From an uncultured Prevotellaceae bacterium (lineage in GTDB: Bacteria > Bacteroidota > Bacteroidia > Bacteroidales > Bacteroidaceae): a DNA stretch of 64,000 nucleotides. The notes under the pieces were generated by a model. The model had not been told where the DNA came from. It saw only the letters and a program-made list of their open reading frames with translations, and ran no database searches. Where the stretch lies: assembly GCA_900318685.1 (NCBI GenBank), contig ONLL01000011.1, positions 1 to 64,000 of the forward strand, in the 5' to 3' direction. The translations under genes and the position numbers were made by a program. Of this stretch, positions 6,277 to 15,703 are shown in pieces (the first letter of the stretch is position 1; each line of letters starts with the position of its first letter).

Positions 6277-8235
6277 TTATATCAATGTGCCGTACTCAGA
6301 GCTATAGCGTAGCATCTGATGGTCGTAGCTCTCTGAATAGTTGACCTGAATGTCGACGATGCTGCCTTCGCTGTCAGTGACGGGCAGCAGCCAGGGATTG
6401 ATGAAGCCTTTGTAGGGAGCCAAGTCCAGACGGCGATAGCGCTCCAGCACTTCCTGATGCAACTGCTGGTCGATGGTCACGGCATAGGTCTCGACGAGCT
6501 CTCTGGCAGCCGCATAGTCGCCTTCGCTCTTGATGCGCTGAATCTCTGCCAGGAGCCTGGCCACCAGCTGTCGAAGCTCCTCATACGAGCCGATGCTGAG
6601 GAAGGTCTTCCCGTCGCGCTGAATCAGCTGCATGTGCTGCGAATGCTCCAGACACCAACGTGCTATGAGAGCCCTGTTGCGCATATGGGCCTCCTCGATC
6701 TGTCTGCCTGGCTCGATGCGTACGAGCTGAGTCAGCAGTCCGTTCATCATGTAGGTATAGTACTCCGACTTGTAAGCCTCGCCATTGGGTAGCAGTCCCA
6801 GCTCAACAAGCTTGGCATCGGCAAGATAGTAGAGGGCGAACAGGTCGGCACGAGCCTCCTCAATGGTGTTCCCATAAGCCTTCAGCGCATCCGGATCGAC
6901 ACATGGCAGAAGCTGTCCGCTGCCGTGCCCCAGACACTCGTGGAGGTCAGTATGGAGCGTATCGCAGACGTCACCGTATTTTTCTATCAATGAAAGGGTT
7001 TCCTGGTCAATGACAAACTCTTCCTTGAATCCGTTCCCATGAGCTGCTTTATTGTAGGCATCAGTAATATTGGCAATGGTGATGCTCTTCGAACCATAGC
7101 GGGCTCGAATCCAGTCGGCATTGGGCAGATTGATGCCGATGGCTGTCGACGGATATTCATCGCCACCCAGCATTGCCGCACAAATGACACGGGCAGAGAC
7201 ACCTTTCACCTGCGACTTGCGGAAACGAGGGTCGACAGGCGAATGGTCCTCAAACCACTGTGCATGATCGCTGATGGTGCGCGTGCGACGAGTACCTTCT
7301 TCGTCGACATATTCCACCAGTCCCTCCCACGAGCCTTTCAGCCCCAGCGGGTCGCCATAGACCTCGATGAACCCGTTGATGAAGTCCACCTTGCCGTCGA
7401 GGTCGTGCAGCCATTCGATGGAATACTCGTCGAAAGTGTGCAGGTCGCCTGTCTGATAATAGTCGATGAGCAGACGGATGGCACGCTGCTGGCTCTCGTT
7501 CTCGGCCACATCGAGGGCTTTAGTCAGCCAGTAGATGATATGACGGATGGCATTGGCATACTTGCCGTTAGCCGTCCATGTTTCCTCATAAATGCGCCCC
7601 TCGCCATCCTTCACAAGCGTGGAGTTCAGACCGTAGGATGGTGGCTCTTCCTGACTGCCGGCAGCCTTCAGCTGAGCGTAATACTGCTCTGCCTCCTCCT
7701 GACTCACGCACTGGTAGAAATTGCAGGCAGAAGTGGCCAGAAGGTCTTCGCCGTCAGCCTTGTTCACCCGTTTGGGCTGCACCTTCGAGTCGAATATTAC
7801 TGGAAAGATCTCATTGCACAGATCATCGACGGTCTGTCCTTCAGCCAATGGCAAACGAAGTGGATCCACCTGGTGCAGAGCCTCCCATAGGAAATCACGG
7901 CTGAAGCCTGGCTCGAACTTGTCGCAACCATAGTGATGGTGAATGCCGCTGGAGAACCAGATGCGCTTCAGGTAAACGACAAAAGCCTGATAATCAAGTG
8001 TATCACGAGAGATGCAATAATCAGTATACACCACCTCCAGCACCCGACGGATGAGCAGATTATGGCTCCCGAACTGGTCGAAGGTGATATCGCGCCCATA
8101 GAGGGCTGCCTGAGACAAATAGTACACAAGAATTTTCTGCTTTGCCGATAGATGCTCGAATCCGTCGAGACGATATCTAAGCATCTGTATATCAGCAAAG
8201 CGCTCATCGCAAAAGCGAAACGGGGCTGTCTCCAT
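6277..8235 (-). CDS. Dipeptidyl peptidase III (zinc metallopeptidase, family M49)
   Basis: 652 residues. The zinc-binding HECLGH motif of family M49 is at residues 432-437 and the second motif EEARAD at 459-464 provides the third ligand. Removes dipeptides from the N-termini of short peptides. It starts METAPFRF with no signal peptide, so it appears cytoplasmic, while many Bacteroidales relatives carry an export signal. The start codon overlaps the stop of the upstream regulator gene (TAATG). The operon with AraC-type regulator, AlkD-like protein and MntP is an unexplained combination. Confidence 0.92.
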   Translation of the reverse strand: METAPFRFCDERFADIQMLRYRLDGFEHLSAKQKILVYYLSQAALYGRDITFDQFGSHNLLIRRVLEVVYTDYCISRDTLDYQAFVVYLKRIWFSSGIHHHYGCDKFEPGFSRDFLWEALHQVDPLRLPLAEGQTVDDLCNEIFPVIFDSKVQPKRVNKADGEDLLATSACNFYQCVSQEEAEQYYAQLKAAGSQEEPPSYGLNSTLVKDGEGRIYEETWTANGKYANAIRHIIYWLTKALDVAENESQQRAIRLLIDYYQTGDLHTFDEYSIEWLHDLDGKVDFINGFIEVYGDPLGLKGSWEGLVEYVDEEGTRRTRTISDHAQWFEDHSPVDPRFRKSQVKGVSARVICAAMLGGDEYPSTAIGINLPNADWIRARYGSKSITIANITDAYNKAAHGNGFKEEFVIDQETLSLIEKYGDVCDTLHTDLHECLGHGSGQLLPCVDPDALKAYGNTIEEARADLFALYYLADAKLVELGLLPNGEAYKSEYYTYMMNGLLTQLVRIEPGRQIEEAHMRNRALIARWCLEHSQHMQLIQRDGKTFLSIGSYEELRQLVARLLAEIQRIKSEGDYAAARELVETYAVTIDQQLHQEVLERYRRLDLAPYKGFINPWLLPVTDSEGSIVDIQVNYSESYDHQMLRYSSEYGTLI

Positions 8236-8717
8236 TACTTCTTTTTCTTAGCCTTCCTCTTTGCTTTCTTCTCCTTTTCCTTCTTCTCCTTCTTTTCTTC
8301 CTTGATTGAGGAATGCTGCAGGCGGTACTCCTTAGGAGTGATGCCAGTGAGCTTGTAGAAGGATGCGTAAAACGACTGACGGTTGGCAAAACCAACCATA
8401 TCGCTCACCTCCTCGATGTTCAGATCCTGATAGCGCTTGTCCGTCAGGATGAACATTGCCTCCTCAATACGATATTTGTTGACAAAGGAAGTGTAGTTCA
8501 TATGGAACCGCACATTCACGACTGCTGAGACATAACGGGTGTTAGTTCCGATGTCCTCAGCCAACTTTTTTGCAGAATAGTCCTTGTCCTTGTACTTTTT
8601 CTGCATGACCACAATCTGCAGTATCTTGTCTTTCAGCTCATCCATCAAGTCGGGATTGACAAGTGTCCTGTAGGTTGCGTCCTTTTCCTTTCTCTCCGAT
8701 ATATTATACTTCGTCAT
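8235..8717 (-). CDS. Short AraC-family transcriptional regulator
   Basis: About 160 residues from the ATG at 8717 (MTKYNISERK); a longer frame to 8783 would begin upstream of the likely promoter box TATCTTTG at 8758-8751, so the inner start is chosen. The AraC-type double helix-turn-helix occupies the C-terminal half, with LAEDIGTNTRYVSAVVN as the first helix-turn-helix and VSDMVGFANRQSFYASFYK then TGITPKEYR as the second. It ends in a very lysine-rich tail (EEKKEKKEKEKKAKRKAKKKK-like). There is no obvious ligand-binding domain. It heads the operon and may regulate it. Confidence 0.85.
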   Translation of the reverse strand: MTKYNISERKEKDATYRTLVNPDLMDELKDKILQIVVMQKKYKDKDYSAKKLAEDIGTNTRYVSAVVNVRFHMNYTSFVNKYRIEEAMFILTDKRYQDLNIEEVSDMVGFANRQSFYASFYKLTGITPKEYRLQHSSIKEEKKEKKEKEKKAKRKAKKKK

Positions 8718-8888
8718 CGTTTTAGAGATTTTTGGAATCATTAATTTCTGCAAAGATAGGCATTTTTTTTGAATAATCATCACTTTTCATAAGAAAAATA
8801 ATGAAAAATGATAAAAAAAGCCGATATTTTCGTCTTTTACAGCTATTTTTTGTACCTTTGCAAGTCAAAAATGACAAAATAAGGACAA

Positions 8889-9752
8889 ATGAAACCAACA
8901 GCCATATTGCTTCTGCATTGTCCTGACCAGCAGGGCATCATCTCGGAAGTAACAAAATTCATTACTGACAACCAAGGTAATATTGTCTACCTTGATCAGT
9001 ATGTGGATCGTCAGGATGGGATGTTCTTCATGCGCATTCAGTGGGAGCTGGACAGATTTCTCATTCCACGTGAGAAGATAAAGGATTACATTGAGACGCT
9101 CTACGCACAGCGCTATCACATGGAGTTCAACCTCTATTTCAGCGACCAGCGTCCTCGCATGGCCATTTTCGTCAGTAAGATGAGCCACTGCCTCTACGAC
9201 CTGCTGGCTCGATGGAAGGCAGGCGAATACGACGTCGACATCCCCTGCATCGTGTCGAACCACAAAGACCTGCGCTACGTAGCAGAGCAGTTCGACATAC
9301 CTTATTATGTATGGGAGATCGCGAAAGACCATTCCAACAAGGCCGAGGTGGAGCAGGCCGAGATGCAGATCCTGAAGGAGAACCGTGTGACATTCATCGT
9401 GCTGGCCCGCTATATGCAGGTCATCAGCGACGAGATGATAGCCGCCTATCCTCATCACATCATCAACATCCACCATTCGTTCCTTCCTGCTTTCGTAGGG
9501 GCTAAGCCCTATCATCAGGCCTGGGAGCGTGGTGTGAAGATCATCGGAGCCACCAGCCATTATGTGACTGCTGAGCTAGATGCTGGTCCTATCATCGAGC
9601 AGGACGTAGCCCGTATCACCCACAAGGACACTCCTGAGAGCTTGGTGCTGAAAGGCAAGGACCTGGAGAAGATCGTGCTGTCGAGGGCCGTATCGAAGCA
9701 TATCGAGCGTAAGATTCTCACATACAAAAACAAGACCATCATTTTCAGTTGA
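8889..9752 (+). CDS. purU: Formyltetrahydrofolate deformylase
   Basis: 287 residues. The N-terminal ACT domain (about 5-85) is followed by a formyltransferase-like hydrolase domain. The catalytic residues lie in NIHHSFLPAF (Asn, His) and in GATSHYVTAELDAGPIIEQD (Asp). It hydrolyses 10-formyl-THF to formate and THF, supplying formate for purine synthesis. A TACCTTTG box at 8853-8860 precedes it by about 30 nt. It is the first gene of the purU-his-lys run and is separated from hisH by 1 nt, suggesting cotranscription. Confidence 0.93.
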   Translation: MKPTAILLLHCPDQQGIISEVTKFITDNQGNIVYLDQYVDRQDGMFFMRIQWELDRFLIPREKIKDYIETLYAQRYHMEFNLYFSDQRPRMAIFVSKMSHCLYDLLARWKAGEYDVDIPCIVSNHKDLRYVAEQFDIPYYVWEIAKDHSNKAEVEQAEMQILKENRVTFIVLARYMQVISDEMIAAYPHHIINIHHSFLPAFVGAKPYHQAWERGVKIIGATSHYVTAELDAGPIIEQDVARITHKDTPESLVLKGKDLEKIVLSRAVSKHIERKILTYKNKTIIFS

Positions 9753-9753
9753 C

Positions 9754-10362
9754 ATGCAGGTAGCAGTAGTGAAATATAATGCAGGCAACATCTTCTCTGT
9801 GATGAATGCATTGCGGAGACTGGGCGTCGACCCTGTGCTCACCGATGATGCTGCGACGCTCAGGAATGCCGATCGTGTCATCTTCCCTGGACAGGGAGAG
9901 GCACGCAGCACAATGGCCTACCTCCGAGATAAAAAGCTCGACGAGGCGATCCGTTCGCTCACGCAGCCTGTGCTGGGCATCTGCATCGGACAGCAGCTGC
10001 TATGCCGTCATTCTGAGGAGGGCGATGTCGACTGCATAGGAATCTTCGACGATGCCGAGGTTAGAAGATTCATACCCCAGAAGCACGAAGACAAAGTGCC
10101 CTGTATGGGATGGAACGGACTCTTAGACTTGAAAGGACCGCTCTTCCAGGGACTGCATCCTGAGGAGACTGGCCGTACACCTTACGTGTATTTCGTGCAC
10201 AGCTATTATGTGCCTCTCTGCAAGGAGACGATTGCTACGGCTGACTACGTTCTCCCCTACTCTGCCGCCATTCAGAAGGACAATTTCTATGCCTGTCAGT
10301 TCCATCCTGAAAAGAGTGGAAGCGTGGGCGAACAAATCATCAATAACTTCCTCAGCTTATGA
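9754..10362 (+). CDS. hisH: Imidazole glycerol phosphate synthase, glutaminase subunit
   Basis: 202 residues, usual length. Class I glutamine amidotransferase with nucleophile C77 in LGICIGQQ and the C-terminal His-Glu pair in QFHPEKSGS. It feeds ammonia to HisF for ring closure to imidazole glycerol phosphate and AICAR. The stop overlaps the hisA start (ATGA). Here hisH is separated from hisF by hisA, a common order. Confidence 0.95.
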   Translation: MQVAVVKYNAGNIFSVMNALRRLGVDPVLTDDAATLRNADRVIFPGQGEARSTMAYLRDKKLDEAIRSLTQPVLGICIGQQLLCRHSEEGDVDCIGIFDDAEVRRFIPQKHEDKVPCMGWNGLLDLKGPLFQGLHPEETGRTPYVYFVHSYYVPLCKETIATADYVLPYSAAIQKDNFYACQFHPEKSGSVGEQIINNFLSL

Positions 10363-11090
10363 TTGAACTGATACCTGCCATTGACATCATCGAAGGGAAA
10401 TGCGTGCGCCTGGCGAAAGGCGACTATTCCCAGAAGACCGTCTATGCCGACGATCCTGTTGCGATGGCCCTGCAGTTTGAGGAAGCTGGCGTGCAGCGTC
10501 TGCATGTTGTCGACCTCGACGGAGCAAAGTCACGCCATATCGTCAATGTCGAAGTATTGCGTAAACTGGCGAGAGAGACAAAGCTGACGATAGACTTCGG
10601 AGGAGGCATCAAGACCGACGAGGACATAGAGAAGGCCTTCGACAGCGGCGCCTCGATGGTGACCGTGGGATCAGTGGCAGTCACTCAGCCAGAGCGCTTC
10701 GCTCATTGGATGGAGAAGTATGGCGACAGCCGCATGATTTTGGGAGCAGACGTCAGGAACGGAAAAATCAGTATCAATGGCTGGCTGGAGGACTCTGAAG
10801 AGGACCTGCTGCCTTTCCTTAGGCGCTATATCGACATGGGGGTCACTAATGTCCTCTGTACGGAGATATCAAGGGACGGCATGCTTCAGGGGCCTGCCAT
10901 CTGCCTGTATCAGGAGGTGATGAAGGCCTATCCTTCACTTCATCTCATAGCCAGCGGCGGGGTGTCGTCGGAGGAGGATATAGAAGCCCTGGATGCTGCA
11001 GGAATCCCTGCCGTCGTTTTCGGCAAAGCCTATTACGAAGGCCGCATCGACCTGAAGAAAATCGTGGAACGAAACTCTATAAAGCAATAG
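10359..11090 (+). CDS. hisA: ProFAR isomerase of histidine synthesis
   Basis: 243 residues, (beta/alpha)8 barrel. Begins MIELIPAIDIIEGKCVRL with the catalytic Asp at residue 9, and ILGADVRNGK carries the second conserved Asp. Phosphate-binding loops are seen at DFGGGIK and ASGGVSS. Isomerises ProFAR to PRFAR. Overlaps hisH by four bases and is followed after 3 nt by hisF. Confidence 0.95.
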   Translation: MIELIPAIDIIEGKCVRLAKGDYSQKTVYADDPVAMALQFEEAGVQRLHVVDLDGAKSRHIVNVEVLRKLARETKLTIDFGGGIKTDEDIEKAFDSGASMVTVGSVAVTQPERFAHWMEKYGDSRMILGADVRNGKISINGWLEDSEEDLLPFLRRYIDMGVTNVLCTEISRDGMLQGPAICLYQEVMKAYPSLHLIASGGVSSEEDIEALDAAGIPAVVFGKAYYEGRIDLKKIVERNSIKQ

Positions 11091-11093
11091 ATC

Positions 11094-11864
11094 ATGGGAC
11101 TGGCCAAACGCATAATACCCTGCCTGGATGTGAAGGACGGAGAGACCGTCAAGGGCATCAACTTCGTCAGCTTGCGCTCTGCAGGCGACCCTGTAGAGCT
11201 GGGCAAGGCCTATAGCCAGGCAGGGGCCGACGAACTCGTGTTCCTCGACATCACAGCCTCGTTCGAAGGGAGAAAGACCTTTACGGAGATGGTGGGGAGA
11301 GTGGCACGCGAGATCAACATTCCCTTTACCGTGGGTGGCGGAGTCAATGAGCTTGCTGACGTGGAGCGACTGCTTTATGCCGGAGCCGACAAGGTGAGCA
11401 TGAATAGTGCTGCCCTGCGACGACCAGAACTCATCGAGGAGACGGCTCGACGTTTTGGCTCACAGGTCTGTGTCGTAGCCATCGATGCCAAGATGGAAAT
11501 TGAAGGCGACCAGACCTCTTGGCGTTGCTATCTCAAGGGAGGACGCGAGCGCACTGAGCACGACCTCTTCGAATGGGCCCGTGAGGCACAGGAGCGAGGT
11601 GCAGGCGAGATACTCTTCACCAGCATGAACCACGACGGAGTGAAAGAGGGATATGCCAATGAGGCTTTGGCCGTGCTGGCAGAACAACTCTCCATACCCA
11701 TCATCGCCAGTGGTGGTGCTGGATGCAAGGAGCATTTCCGCGATGCCTTTGCCATAGGACATGCCGATGCCGCCCTGGCTGCCAGCGTGTTCCACTTTGG
11801 CGAGATACCCATACCAGAACTGAAACAATATCTGCACAATGAAGGAATCAATGTTAGACTTTGA
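11094..11864 (+). CDS. hisF: Imidazole glycerol phosphate synthase, cyclase subunit
   Basis: 256 residues, barrel fold homologous to HisA. Begins [17 protein letters not shown] with catalytic Asp12; the second Asp is in [10 protein letters not shown]. Phosphate loops are visible at TVGGGVNE and ASGGAG. Works with HisH. Its 3' end overlaps the start of hisIE by 14-26 bases. Confidence 0.96.
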   Translation: MGLAKRIIPCLDVKDGETVKGINFVSLRSAGDPVELGKAYSQAGADELVFLDITASFEGRKTFTEMVGRVAREINIPFTVGGGVNELADVERLLYAGADKVSMNSAALRRPELIEETARRFGSQVCVVAIDAKMEIEGDQTSWRCYLKGGRERTEHDLFEWAREAQERGAGEILFTSMNHDGVKEGYANEALAVLAEQLSIPIIASGGAGCKEHFRDAFAIGHADAALAASVFHFGEIPIPELKQYLHNEGINVRL

Positions 11865-12495
11865 TAAGATGGGAGGACTGGTGCCTGCCATCATACAGGA
11901 CGCCAAAACGAAAAACGTGCTCATGTTGGGTTTCATGAATCAGGAAGCCTATGAGAAGACTTTGCAAAGCGGCAAGGTGACTTTCTGGAGCCGTACGCGA
12001 CAGACGCTATGGACTAAGGGCGAGACCAGCGGCAACTTTCTGCAGCTGGTCAGCATGGCTGTAGATTGCGACAACGACACCCTGCTCGTCAAGGTCATCC
12101 CACACGGACCGACCTGCCATACTGGTACTGACACTTGCTGGGGAGAGACGAACGATGCCAACCCGCTGCTGTTTCTTCAGGACTTGCAAGACTTCATAGA
12201 GAAGCGACATGAAGAGATGCCTGAGGGCAGCTATACCACACGCTTGTTTCGCGACGGTGTGAACAAGATGGCGCAGAAGATGGGCGAGGAAGCACTCGAG
12301 ACTGTCATCGAAGCTACCAACGGCACAAACGAGAAGCTGATCTACGAAGCAGCCGATATGCTCTACCACCTTGAGGTACTTCTCACTAGCAAAGGACTGC
12401 GCATCGAGGACATTGCCCTCGAACTGCAGAAGCGCCATGATCCCAACTGGGATGCCCAGCGGCGTCTGGCCAAGTCGAACGGAACGATGAGTTGA
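11851..12495 (+). CDS. hisIE: Bifunctional phosphoribosyl-AMP cyclohydrolase / phosphoribosyl-ATP pyrophosphatase
   Basis: About 214 residues. The N-terminal cyclohydrolase domain has Zn-binding cysteines in VDCDNDTL and [14 protein letters not shown]; the C-terminal pyrophosphatase domain has [13 protein letters not shown] and the following [10 protein letters not shown] helix. Two in-frame starts are possible: ATG 11839 and ATG 11851 ([10 protein letters not shown]). The inner one is chosen because it matches the usual N-terminus and reduces the overlap with hisF. It carries out the second and third steps of histidine synthesis; hisG, hisD, hisC and hisB must lie elsewhere. Confidence 0.93.
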   Translation: MLDFDKMGGLVPAIIQDAKTKNVLMLGFMNQEAYEKTLQSGKVTFWSRTRQTLWTKGETSGNFLQLVSMAVDCDNDTLLVKVIPHGPTCHTGTDTCWGETNDANPLLFLQDLQDFIEKRHEEMPEGSYTTRLFRDGVNKMAQKMGEEALETVIEATNGTNEKLIYEAADMLYHLEVLLTSKGLRIEDIALELQKRHDPNWDAQRRLAKSNGTMS

Positions 12496-12514
12496 AAGCT
12501 TAATGTGTGAAGCC

Positions 12515-13183
12515 ATGATTATAGAATACAAACATACCAATATCTATCAGCTTGATGGAAGAGCCATTCTCACCGACGTCAACTTCGAGGTGGGTGATGG
12601 CGAGTTCGTATACATCATCGGACGTGTGGGCTCAGGTAAGAGTTCGCTGCTGAAGACCATCTATCAGGAGCTGTACATCGACGAAGCCGAGCAGGCAGAA
12701 GTTCTGGGCTACGACCTTCTGACGCTGAAACGCAAGCATGTGCCTTCGCTGCGCCGTCAGATGGGTATCGTCTTCCAGGACTTTCAGCTTCTGTCTGACC
12801 GTAGCGTATGGAAGAACCTGTACTTTGTACTGAATGCTACAGGCTGGAAGAAGAAGGCCATCGCCCAGCGCATCGACGAAGTGCTTGCCGATGTAGGAAT
12901 GACAGAGAAGAAAGGCTGCATGCCCTACGAGCTGTCAGGTGGTGAGCAGCAGCGAATTGCCATTGCCAGGGCTATCCTGAACACCCCAAAGCTCATCGTG
13001 GCTGACGAGCCCACAGCAAATCTCGACTCTGAGACTGCCGACGGAATCATGGACCTGCTCAGAAGCATTTCCGAGAAGGGCACGGCAGTAGTGATGTCGA
13101 CCCACAACCTGTCGCTTCTTGACAACTATCCAGGCACTGTGTACAAATGTCAGGACGGAAAAATAGAGAAACAAGAAAACTAA
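12515..13183 (+). CDS. FtsE-like ABC transporter ATP-binding protein
   Basis: About 222 residues from the ATG at 12515 (MIIEYKHTNIY); an earlier in-frame ATG at 12503 is less likely. Single ABC ATPase domain with Walker A GRVGSGKSS, Q loop FQDFQLL, signature LSGGEQQR, Walker B LIVADEPT and H loop STHN. The length and the LYIDEAEQAEVLGYDL insertion fit FtsE, the ATPase partner of FtsX in division. No FtsX-like permease is adjacent, so the substrate is unproven; another short ABC ATPase is possible. Confidence 0.8.
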   Translation: MIIEYKHTNIYQLDGRAILTDVNFEVGDGEFVYIIGRVGSGKSSLLKTIYQELYIDEAEQAEVLGYDLLTLKRKHVPSLRRQMGIVFQDFQLLSDRSVWKNLYFVLNATGWKKKAIAQRIDEVLADVGMTEKKGCMPYELSGGEQQRIAIARAILNTPKLIVADEPTANLDSETADGIMDLLRSISEKGTAVVMSTHNLSLLDNYPGTVYKCQDGKIEKQEN

Positions 13184-13201
13184 ATAAAACAGCATAAGAC
13201 T

Positions 13202-14518
13202 ATGAAAGTAATGAAATTCGGCGGCACATCTGTTGGCACGCCACAGCGAATGAAGGAGGTGGCTCAACTGGTTGCCAAGTCAGGAGAGCAAGTGTTTGTT
13301 GTGCTTTCTGCTATGTCGGGCACCACGAACTCGCTTGTCGAGATTTCCGACTATCTCTACAAGAAGAATCCCGATGGTGCTAATGAGGTGATCAACAACC
13401 TCGAGCGCAAGTACGAGCGTCACCTCGAAGATCTCTATTCTACAGACGAGTATCGTACCGTGACTCGCGACTTCCTGCGTGAGGAGTTCAACTATCTCCG
13501 TTCTTTCACCAAGGAGCTCTTCACCAGCTTTGAGGAAAAGAGCATCGTGGCCCAAGGCGAGATGATGTCGACCAACATGATGGTCAACTACATGAAGGAG
13601 CAGGGCATCAATGCCGTGCTGCTCAATGCCCTTGACTTCATGCGCACAGACAAGAATGCCGAGCCCGACCCTGTGTACATCAAGGAGAAGCTGACGGCTG
13701 TTATCGAGCAGAATTCTGATGCTCAGATTTACATCACGCAGGGATTCATCTGCCGTAATGCCTATGGCGAGGTCGACAACCTGCAGCGTGGCGGCAGCGA
13801 CTACACCGCTTCTCTCGTAGGTGCAGCTTTGAATGCCGAAGAGATTCAGATATGGACCGACATTGACGGCATGCACAACAATGACCCACGCGTAGTGGCT
13901 CACACACAGCCCGTCCATCAGTTGCAGTTTGAGGAAGCTGCCGAACTGGCCTATTTCGGAGCCAAGATCCTGCACCCCACCTGTGTGCAGCCCGCCAAGT
14001 ACGCTGGCATACCTGTGCGTCTGCTCAATACGATGGATCCTGAGGCAGAAGGCACCACCATCAGCAATACTACCGAATATGGCAAGATCAAGGCTGTGGC
14101 AGCCAAGGATAACATCACCGCCATCAAGATCAAGTCCAGTCGCATGCTGCTCGCTACGGGTTTTCTGCGTAAGGTGTTCGAGATATTCGAGAGCTACCAG
14201 ACGCCTATCGATATGGTCTGCACATCGGAAGTAGGTGTGTCGATGTCGATTGACAACTCTGCTCATCTTGGTGAGATCATGGACGAACTGAAGAAATACG
14301 GCACGGTCACCGTCGACACCAACATGTGCATCATTTGCGTCGTAGGCGATCTCGACTGGTCGAACATCGGATTTGAGACACGCGTCATGGATGCCATGAA
14401 GGACGTGCCTGTGCGAATGATCAGCTATGGAGGCTCCAACTACAACATCTCGTTCCTCATCCGTGAGGAGGACAAGAAGCGTGCGCTGCAGAGCCTGAGC
14501 GACCATCTATTCGCATAA
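13202..14518 (+). CDS. lysC: Aspartate kinase
   Basis: 438 residues. Starts MKVMKFGGTSVG, the KFGGTS nucleotide-binding motif of the kinase; GGSDYTASL and the DIDGMHNNDPR region complete the active site. Two ACT domains fill the C-terminal about 130 residues and probably sense lysine or threonine. Monofunctional (no homoserine dehydrogenase part). First step of the aspartate pathway; lysA follows after 27 nt, which suggests the main product of this pair is lysine. No leader peptide or riboswitch is seen upstream. Confidence 0.93.
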   Translation: MKVMKFGGTSVGTPQRMKEVAQLVAKSGEQVFVVLSAMSGTTNSLVEISDYLYKKNPDGANEVINNLERKYERHLEDLYSTDEYRTVTRDFLREEFNYLRSFTKELFTSFEEKSIVAQGEMMSTNMMVNYMKEQGINAVLLNALDFMRTDKNAEPDPVYIKEKLTAVIEQNSDAQIYITQGFICRNAYGEVDNLQRGGSDYTASLVGAALNAEEIQIWTDIDGMHNNDPRVVAHTQPVHQLQFEEAAELAYFGAKILHPTCVQPAKYAGIPVRLLNTMDPEAEGTTISNTTEYGKIKAVAAKDNITAIKIKSSRMLLATGFLRKVFEIFESYQTPIDMVCTSEVGVSMSIDNSAHLGEIMDELKKYGTVTVDTNMCIICVVGDLDWSNIGFETRVMDAMKDVPVRMISYGGSNYNISFLIREEDKKRALQSLSDHLFA

Positions 14519-14545
14519 ACCAAAACCAACACAACACAAAAAGAG

Positions 14546-15703
14546 ATGAAAGGATCATTTCCTGTAGACAGGTTTGCACAGCTGCGCACCCCTTTCTACT
14601 ACTATGACATGGAACTGCTCAGGTCGACGCTCGACACCATCAATCAGGAGTCGAGGCGCTATGAGGGGTTCTGTGTGCATTATGCCATCAAGGCCAATGC
14701 CAATCCCAAGATTCTGCGCGCCATCCGACAAGCAGGTCTTGGCGCCGACTGTGTCAGCGGAGGTGAGATCGAGGCATCGCTGCGAGCTGGCTTCCCTGCT
14801 TCGAAAATCGTCTTTGCGGGCGTAGGAAAGAGTGACTGGGAGATTAACCTCGGGTTGGACAACGACATCTTCTGCTTTAATGTGGAGAGCCTTCCTGAGC
14901 TGGAGGTCATCAACGAACTTGCTGCTGCCAAGGGTAAGACGGCAAGAGTGGCGTTCCGACTCAATCCCAACGTTGGTGCCCATACGCATGCCAATATCAC
15001 TACGGGCCTGGCAGAGAACAAGTTCGGCATTGCTATGCGCGATATGGAGACGGTGATCATGAGAGCCAAAGCCTTGTCTAACGTGCAGTTCGTAGGCCTG
15101 CATTTCCACATCGGCTCACAGATTCTGGACATGGGCGACTTCCAGGCACTTTGCAATCGCATCAACGACTTGCAGGACCAGCTGGAGCGTCATCACATTC
15201 ATGTGGAGCACATCAATGTCGGAGGCGGGCTGGGCATCGACTATCAGCATCCCAACCGCGTTCCGATGGCTGATTTCAAATCCTATTTCAGCACCTACGC
15301 CAAACGGCTCAAGCTGCGCAACGGACAGACCCTGCACTTCGAACTGGGACGTGCCGTAGTGGCTCCGATGGGGTCGCTCCTCACGCGTACATTATATATT
15401 AAGGAGGGGGCAGTCAAGAAGTTCTGCATCGTCGATGCCGGATTTACTGACCTCATACGTCCGGCACTCTATCAGGCCTACCACAAAATTGAGAATATAT
15501 CGAGCGACGAGCCTATGGAGACCTATGATGTCGTTGGTCCAATTTGTGAGTCCACCGATGTCTTCGCCAAGCAAGTCGACCTCAATCATGCCCATCGGGG
15601 CGACCTCATTGCCATCCGCTCGGCAGGAGCCTATGGCGAGATCATGGCTTCGTGCTATAACTGCCGGCCGTTGCCTCAGGGCTTTACTAGTGACGAACTA
15701 TGA
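14546..15703 (+). CDS. lysA: Diaminopimelate decarboxylase
   Basis: 385 residues, PLP-dependent alanine-racemase-type barrel. The PLP lysine is K49 in HYAIKANAN. Other family motifs are SGGEIEASLRAG, FHIGSQI, NVGGGLGIDY, and GPICESTDVF with the active-site Cys. Decarboxylates meso-diaminopimelate to lysine, the last step of the pathway begun by lysC just upstream. The stop overlaps the start of the next gene (ATGA). Confidence 0.95.
   Translation: MKGSFPVDRFAQLRTPFYYYDMELLRSTLDTINQESRRYEGFCVHYAIKANANPKILRAIRQAGLGADCVSGGEIEASLRAGFPASKIVFAGVGKSDWEINLGLDNDIFCFNVESLPELEVINELAAAKGKTARVAFRLNPNVGAHTHANITTGLAENKFGIAMRDMETVIMRAKALSNVQFVGLHFHIGSQILDMGDFQALCNRINDLQDQLERHHIHVEHINVGGGLGIDYQHPNRVPMADFKSYFSTYAKRLKLRNGQTLHFELGRAVVAPMGSLLTRTLYIKEGAVKKFCIVDAGFTDLIRPALYQAYHKIENISSDEPMETYDVVGPICESTDVFAKQVDLNHAHRGDLIAIRSAGAYGEIMASCYNCRPLPQGFTSDEL

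Noticed and set aside
7039..7890. 283-residue frame opposite DPP III
   Set aside because: Shadow of a strongly supported gene with metallopeptidase motifs on the other strand.
5638..8900. yybP-ykoY manganese riboswitch for mntP or terC
   Set aside because: No such structure could be recognised upstream of either gene; mntP is an internal operon gene and terC follows the carbamoyltransferase closely.
13280..14506. 408-residue frame opposite aspartate kinase
   Set aside because: Shadow frame; the plus strand encodes a complete LysC with KFGGTS and ACT domains.
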